From NCBI RefSeq assembly GCF_003418935.1, contig NZ_QVMT01000001.1, forward strand, positions 474,063 through 538,062: a DNA stretch of 64,000 nt, in the 5' to 3' direction. The notes beneath the pieces are model-generated. The model saw only the letters and a program-made list of their open reading frames with translations. It was not told the DNA's origin and did no database searches. The position numbers and the translations under genes are program-made. The stretch is from Emticicia sp. C21. Its GTDB lineage: Bacteria > Bacteroidota > Bacteroidia > Cytophagales > Spirosomataceae. Position 1 is the first letter of the stretch. The number at the start of each line of letters is the position of its first letter. Shown here piece after piece: positions 60,896-64,000 of the stretch.

Positions 60896-62137
60896 ATGCA
60901 ACAGCCAATCAATAAAAGCAATCGCCTGAATAACCTGAGTTATGCTATCCGTGGACCTGTTTTCGAGAAAGCCCAACAACTGGAAGCAATGGGGCAAAAA
61001 ATTATCAATCTGAATATTGGTAATCCTGCACCATTTGGTTTTGACGTTCCCGACGAAATTATATATGACATGATTATGAATATCCGCAATGCGCAAGGGT
61101 ATTCACATCATTTGGGTATTTTTCCCGCCCGTAAGGCTATCATGCATTATACCCAGCAAATTGGCATTCATGGCGTAACTATTGACGATATTTTTATTGG
61201 CAATGGAGTAAGCGAGTTAATCGTGATGACTATGCAGGCTTTATTAAATGAGGGCGATGAAATTCTACTCCCCTCCCCTGACTATCCACTCTGGACAACC
61301 TCTGTGGCCCTGTCAGGTGGCAAACCAGTTCATTATATCTGCGATGAAGAATCTGACTGGAATCCTGATTTAGATGATATTCGCCGTAAAATCAACCGCA
61401 AAACCAAAGGGATTGTTGTTATTAATCCAAACAATCCAACGGGCGCGGTTTATAGCAAAGAGGTTTTGGAGGGCATTGTAAAACTGGCAGCAGAGCATAA
61501 TCTGATTATCTTCTCTGATGAGATTTACGATAAAATCCTTTACGACGGGAACAAACACGTGCCAATCGCTACTTTGAGTGACGATGTATTTATCATGACC
61601 TACGGCGGCTTATCTAAAAATTACCGTGCCGCAGGTTTTCGTGGAGGTTGGGTAATTCTGAGCGGAGCTGTACAAAAGGCAAAATCTTTTGTAGAGGGCT
61701 TTAACCTATTAGCAAGTATGCGTTTGTGTGCCAATGTACCAACGCAATATGCTATTCAAACAGCTTTAGGTGGATACCAGAGTATTAACGACCTGGTAGC
61801 ACCCGAAGGCAGATTATGCAAGCAACGTGATTTGATTCATTATAAAATAACTGATATTCCGGGTATCACCTGTGTGAAGCCTAAAGGTGCCTTATACCTA
61901 TTTCCGAAAATTGATTTGAGGAAATTCTCATTCAAAGATGACGAGCAATTTGTTTTTGACCTGTTATCAGAGCAAAAAGTGCTGGTCGTTTCTGGAACAG
62001 GTTTTAACTATGTCAAAAACGACCATTTCCGTATCGTATTCCTGCCATCAGCTGAAGAACTGGAAACAGCCTCAAATCGTATCCGTTTCTTTTTAGACGG
62101 CCATCGGATCAGAGTAGATGAAATGGAAATGGCGTAG
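60896..62137 (+). CDS. Alanine-type (AlaA-like) class I aminotransferase
   Basis: The 413-residue PLP aminotransferase has K241 in GGLSKNYRAAGFRGG, N180 in NPNNPTG, D208 in FSDEIYD and an AlaA-like N-terminus (YAIRGPVFEKA). It most likely interconverts alanine and pyruvate with glutamate. The start at 60896 is preferred over a TTG at 60830, which overlaps the upstream terminator and its own promoter. Confidence 0.92.
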   Translation: MQQPINKSNRLNNLSYAIRGPVFEKAQQLEAMGQKIINLNIGNPAPFGFDVPDEIIYDMIMNIRNAQGYSHHLGIFPARKAIMHYTQQIGIHGVTIDDIFIGNGVSELIVMTMQALLNEGDEILLPSPDYPLWTTSVALSGGKPVHYICDEESDWNPDLDDIRRKINRKTKGIVVINPNNPTGAVYSKEVLEGIVKLAAEHNLIIFSDEIYDKILYDGNKHVPIATLSDDVFIMTYGGLSKNYRAAGFRGGWVILSGAVQKAKSFVEGFNLLASMRLCANVPTQYAIQTALGGYQSINDLVAPEGRLCKQRDLIHYKITDIPGITCVKPKGALYLFPKIDLRKFSFKDDEQFVFDLLSEQKVLVVSGTGFNYVKNDHFRIVFLPSAEELETASNRIRFFLDGHRIRVDEMEMA

Positions 62138-62142
62138 GGATC

Positions 62143-62319
62143 ATTGAGTGATTGTGTGATTTAGTGAATGAGTGATTATTATTATTTTTTAATTAACTGT
62201 TGCGTAAACATCTTCTGTTTCTATGTGCTTGATTAGCTAAGATATTCTATTTTATTCACTCAATCACTCATTCACTAAATCACTCAATTATATAAAGAGG
62301 CCGCTCATTCACTCAATAA
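62143..62319. repeat. SSR-bordered palindromic element F
   Basis: The left tract GTGTGATTTAGTGAATGAG is inverted on the right (CTCATTCACTAAATCAC), and a further GGCCGCTCATTCACT at 62299-62313 matches element A exactly. It separates the aminotransferase and ctlX genes. Confidence 0.8.
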
Positions 62320-62331
62320 AATTTACACTTC

Positions 62332-63264
62332 ATGCAAGACCAAGCTACTTCAAATATCTTAATGATTCGTCCGGTGAACTTTGCTTTTAATCTGCAAACT
62401 GCTGAAAGCAATGCGTTTCAGGACACTGATTCTCAAGCATTAGCTATTGAGCTTACGCAAGAAAATGCCTTAAGAGAGTTTGATATCATGGTGAGTCAAC
62501 TACGTGCCATTGGTGTGAATGTAATGGTGTATGAAGATACCCCAAAGCCTTATACGCCCGATAGCATCTTTCCGAACAACTGGGTGTCTTTCCATCATAG
62601 TGGTAAAGTTTGCTTGTATCCTATGCAAGCTGAAAACCGCCGTTTAGAACGAAGACCTGATATTATTGAAGGTTTAAGAAAGAATTTTCATGTAGAGACT
62701 GTGATTGATTTGACTGCTTTTGAGGATGAAAACAAATTCCTGGAAGGAACCGGAAGTCTTGTACTGGATAGAATGCATCGCATTGCCTATGCCTGCATTT
62801 CACCACGTACCAACGAAGAAGTTTTGGAGGCTTGGGAGAAACAGATGAATGGCTACAAAATAGTAAAATTCGGAGCGGTTGATACCCATGATAAAGAGAT
62901 TTATCATACCAATGTGATGATGTGTATTGGAGATACTTTTGCAGTGGTTTGTCTTCAATCAATCAAAGACCTTGATGAGAGATTAGCTGTAAAAGAAAGT
63001 CTGGAAAGTACAGGTAAGAATGTGATTGAAATAAGTCTGGAACAAATGAATGCCTTTGCTGGCAATATGTTATTAATTACTAATCAGAAAGGGCATCTTA
63101 TTTTAGTCATGTCATCGCGAGCTTATGAGTCTTTAACTCAAGCACAGAGGAACCAATTAGGTGAATATGCTGATATCATGCACTTTGATTTGAATATCAT
63201 TGAAACCTGTGGTGGCGGCTCTGCCAGATGTATGATGGCAGAAGTGCATTTGCCAGAGAAGTAA
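62332..63264 (+). CDS. ctlX: Citrulline-utilisation-type hydrolase CtlX
   Basis: This 310-residue guanidino-modifying-superfamily enzyme has DSIFPNNWVSFH near residue 75, FLEGTGSLVLDR, HTNVMMCIGD-type segments (here IYHTNVMMC) and the C-terminal CGGGSARCM with probable nucleophile C300. CtlX proteins act on citrulline/arginine-type substrates. It follows an alanine aminotransferase and a repeat element. Its distant relative at 42.3 kb (arginine deiminase-like) is also preceded by a repeat of the same family. Confidence 0.88.
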   Translation: MQDQATSNILMIRPVNFAFNLQTAESNAFQDTDSQALAIELTQENALREFDIMVSQLRAIGVNVMVYEDTPKPYTPDSIFPNNWVSFHHSGKVCLYPMQAENRRLERRPDIIEGLRKNFHVETVIDLTAFEDENKFLEGTGSLVLDRMHRIAYACISPRTNEEVLEAWEKQMNGYKIVKFGAVDTHDKEIYHTNVMMCIGDTFAVVCLQSIKDLDERLAVKESLESTGKNVIEISLEQMNAFAGNMLLITNQKGHLILVMSSRAYESLTQAQRNQLGEYADIMHFDLNIIETCGGGSARCMMAEVHLPEK

Positions 63265-63273
63265 AAACTCCTC

Positions 63274-63945
63274 TCAGTACTGTGCCACTCCCTCACCACC
63301 TTTCAAAATAGCAACGCCGGATGAGGTGCCAAGGCGCTCTGCTCCAGCTTCTATAAAAGCGATAGCTTGCTCATAAGTTTGTATACCACCTGACGCCTTT
63401 ATTCTAACCGTAGAAGGCAAATTATGCCTCATCAACTTTACCTGTTCTAAATTAGCTCCTTTAGGGGCAAAACCTGTGGAAGTCTTTACAAAATCTGCAC
63501 CTGCTTCTTCACAAATCTCGCAGGCAATGCTTAAATCAAAATTATCCAGATAAGCAGTTTCAACGATTACCTTTAATAAGGCTTCTTTGCTATGTACTAA
63601 TTCTGCCATTTCTCTTATCTCCTGTTTTACAGTCAGATAAGCCATTGATTTAAATGCATTAATATTCATCACCACATCAAGCTCATCTGCCCCATCTTTT
63701 AGTGCTCTTTCGGCTTCCGCCAGCTTTGTGCTAGTAGTCTGATAACCTAGAGGAAAACCAATCACCGTACAAACCTTTGCCTGACTATAAACCAGTATAT
63801 CTTTCACAAAATTGACATAATGTGGTGGCACACAAGCAGAATAAAAATTATGCGTATAGATTTCTTCACACAATTTTCGGAAATCCATTTCTGTAGCTGT
63901 TGGTTTCAGTAAAGTATGGTCTATGTATTGGGCGAGGTTTTGCAT
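63274..63945 (-). CDS. deoC: Deoxyribose-phosphate aldolase
   Basis: The 223-residue class I aldolase cleaves 2-deoxyribose 5-phosphate to glyceraldehyde 3-phosphate and acetaldehyde. Active-site residues visible are D90 (DELDVVMN), the Schiff-base lysine K154 (FVKTSTGF) and K183 (RIKASGGI). It is convergent with ctlX, nine bases apart. Confidence 0.95.
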   Translation of the reverse strand: MQNLAQYIDHTLLKPTATEMDFRKLCEEIYTHNFYSACVPPHYVNFVKDILVYSQAKVCTVIGFPLGYQTTSTKLAEAERALKDGADELDVVMNINAFKSMAYLTVKQEIREMAELVHSKEALLKVIVETAYLDNFDLSIACEICEEAGADFVKTSTGFAPKGANLEQVKLMRHNLPSTVRIKASGGIQTYEQAIAFIEAGAERLGTSSGVAILKGGEGVAQY

Positions 63946-63963
63946 TGTTTTTGAGTTTTCGTA

Positions 63964-63985
63964 GAGACGACATGCTGGCGTCTCC
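63964..63985. repeat. REP-like hairpin at the window end
   Basis: GAGACG (63964-63969) pairs with CGTCTC (63979-63984) around ACATGCTGG. It matches the element end at 32403-32424. The rest may lie beyond the window. Confidence 0.55.
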
Positions 63986-64000
63986 TGTCGTCGGATCTGG

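Noticed and set aside
1-64000. tRNA or rRNA genes
   Set aside because: No cloverleaf with a GTTCRA T-loop or ribosomal signature was noticed on either strand; a covariance search would be decisive.

Overview
The window looks like chromosomal DNA from a Bacteroidota, most likely a Cytophagales bacterium related to Emticicia, Arcicella or Spirosoma. The evidence is AT-rich sequence, starts without Shine-Dalgarno sites, several TAnnTTTG -7 boxes, a transketolase split into two genes, sufC/sufD, two-component proteins carrying the HEIQNPLNFVNNFSE phosphoacceptor motif, and many lipoprotein or signal-peptide proteins of DUF families common in this phylum. I see no rRNA, tRNA, CRISPR, prophage or intact insertion sequence. 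The genus is inference.

Layout. 0-5.5 kb: nuoL-nuoM-nuoN (complex I proton-pumping subunits) behind a divergent partial gene. 5.5-16.6 kb: housekeeping and secreted proteins (DoxX-like membrane protein, secreted amidohydrolase, acyl-CoA carboxylase beta, ferrochelatase, gamma-glutamyltransferase, DUF4344 metallopeptidase-like protein, a very R/G/D/N-rich secreted protein). 18-25 kb: a dicarboxylate/amino-acid symporter and a four-gene hydroxyproline-type catabolic operon (DHDPS-family deaminase, proline racemase/4-hydroxyproline epimerase, DadA-like FAD oxidoreductase, class V aminotransferase) with a divergent AraC regulator. 25-28 kb: an Hpt protein and a hybrid histidine kinase. 29.7-32.2 kb: sufC - RidA-like - sufD. 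32.5-41.8 kb: a signalling block of two histidine kinases, a receiver and a receiver-adenylate cyclase, an HD-domain protein, and a 1064-residue NTT-like transporter/HEAT/cyclic-nucleotide-binding fusion. 42-52 kb: arginine deiminase-like enzyme, GH43-like protein, core-MetE-like protein, DinB protein, a Gly/Cys-rich-tailed membrane protein, and a GNAT/DUF1080/SIS/ROK sugar operon. 52-64 kb: M48 and M23 peptidases, FAH-family hydrolase, Bcp peroxiredoxin, split transketolase, ECF sigma factor with a putative membrane anti-sigma and a Spy-like protein, alanine-type aminotransferase, CtlX and deoxyribose-phosphate aldolase.

Beyond the genes, the window is rich in small structured repeats. (i) A peptide-plus-hairpin repeat (KKVTNMVGTFL; AAAAAGGTT...AACCTTTTT) occurs in six copies at two loci, 6.8 kb and 16.8-17.2 kb. 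(ii) A family of intergenic elements bordered by simple AGTGATT/AATGAGTG tracts occurs at six places between 36 and 62.3 kb and nowhere in the first 36 kb. (iii) REP-like palindromes with very short loops occur at 10.2, 51.0 and 56.6 kb, and a further hairpin family at 32.4 kb and the window end. The most promising functional systems are the cyclase/cNMP-binding transporter neighbourhood, the sigma / FxVPxxYF-repeat / Spy-like operon, and the undescribed KKVTNMVGTFL repeat family.
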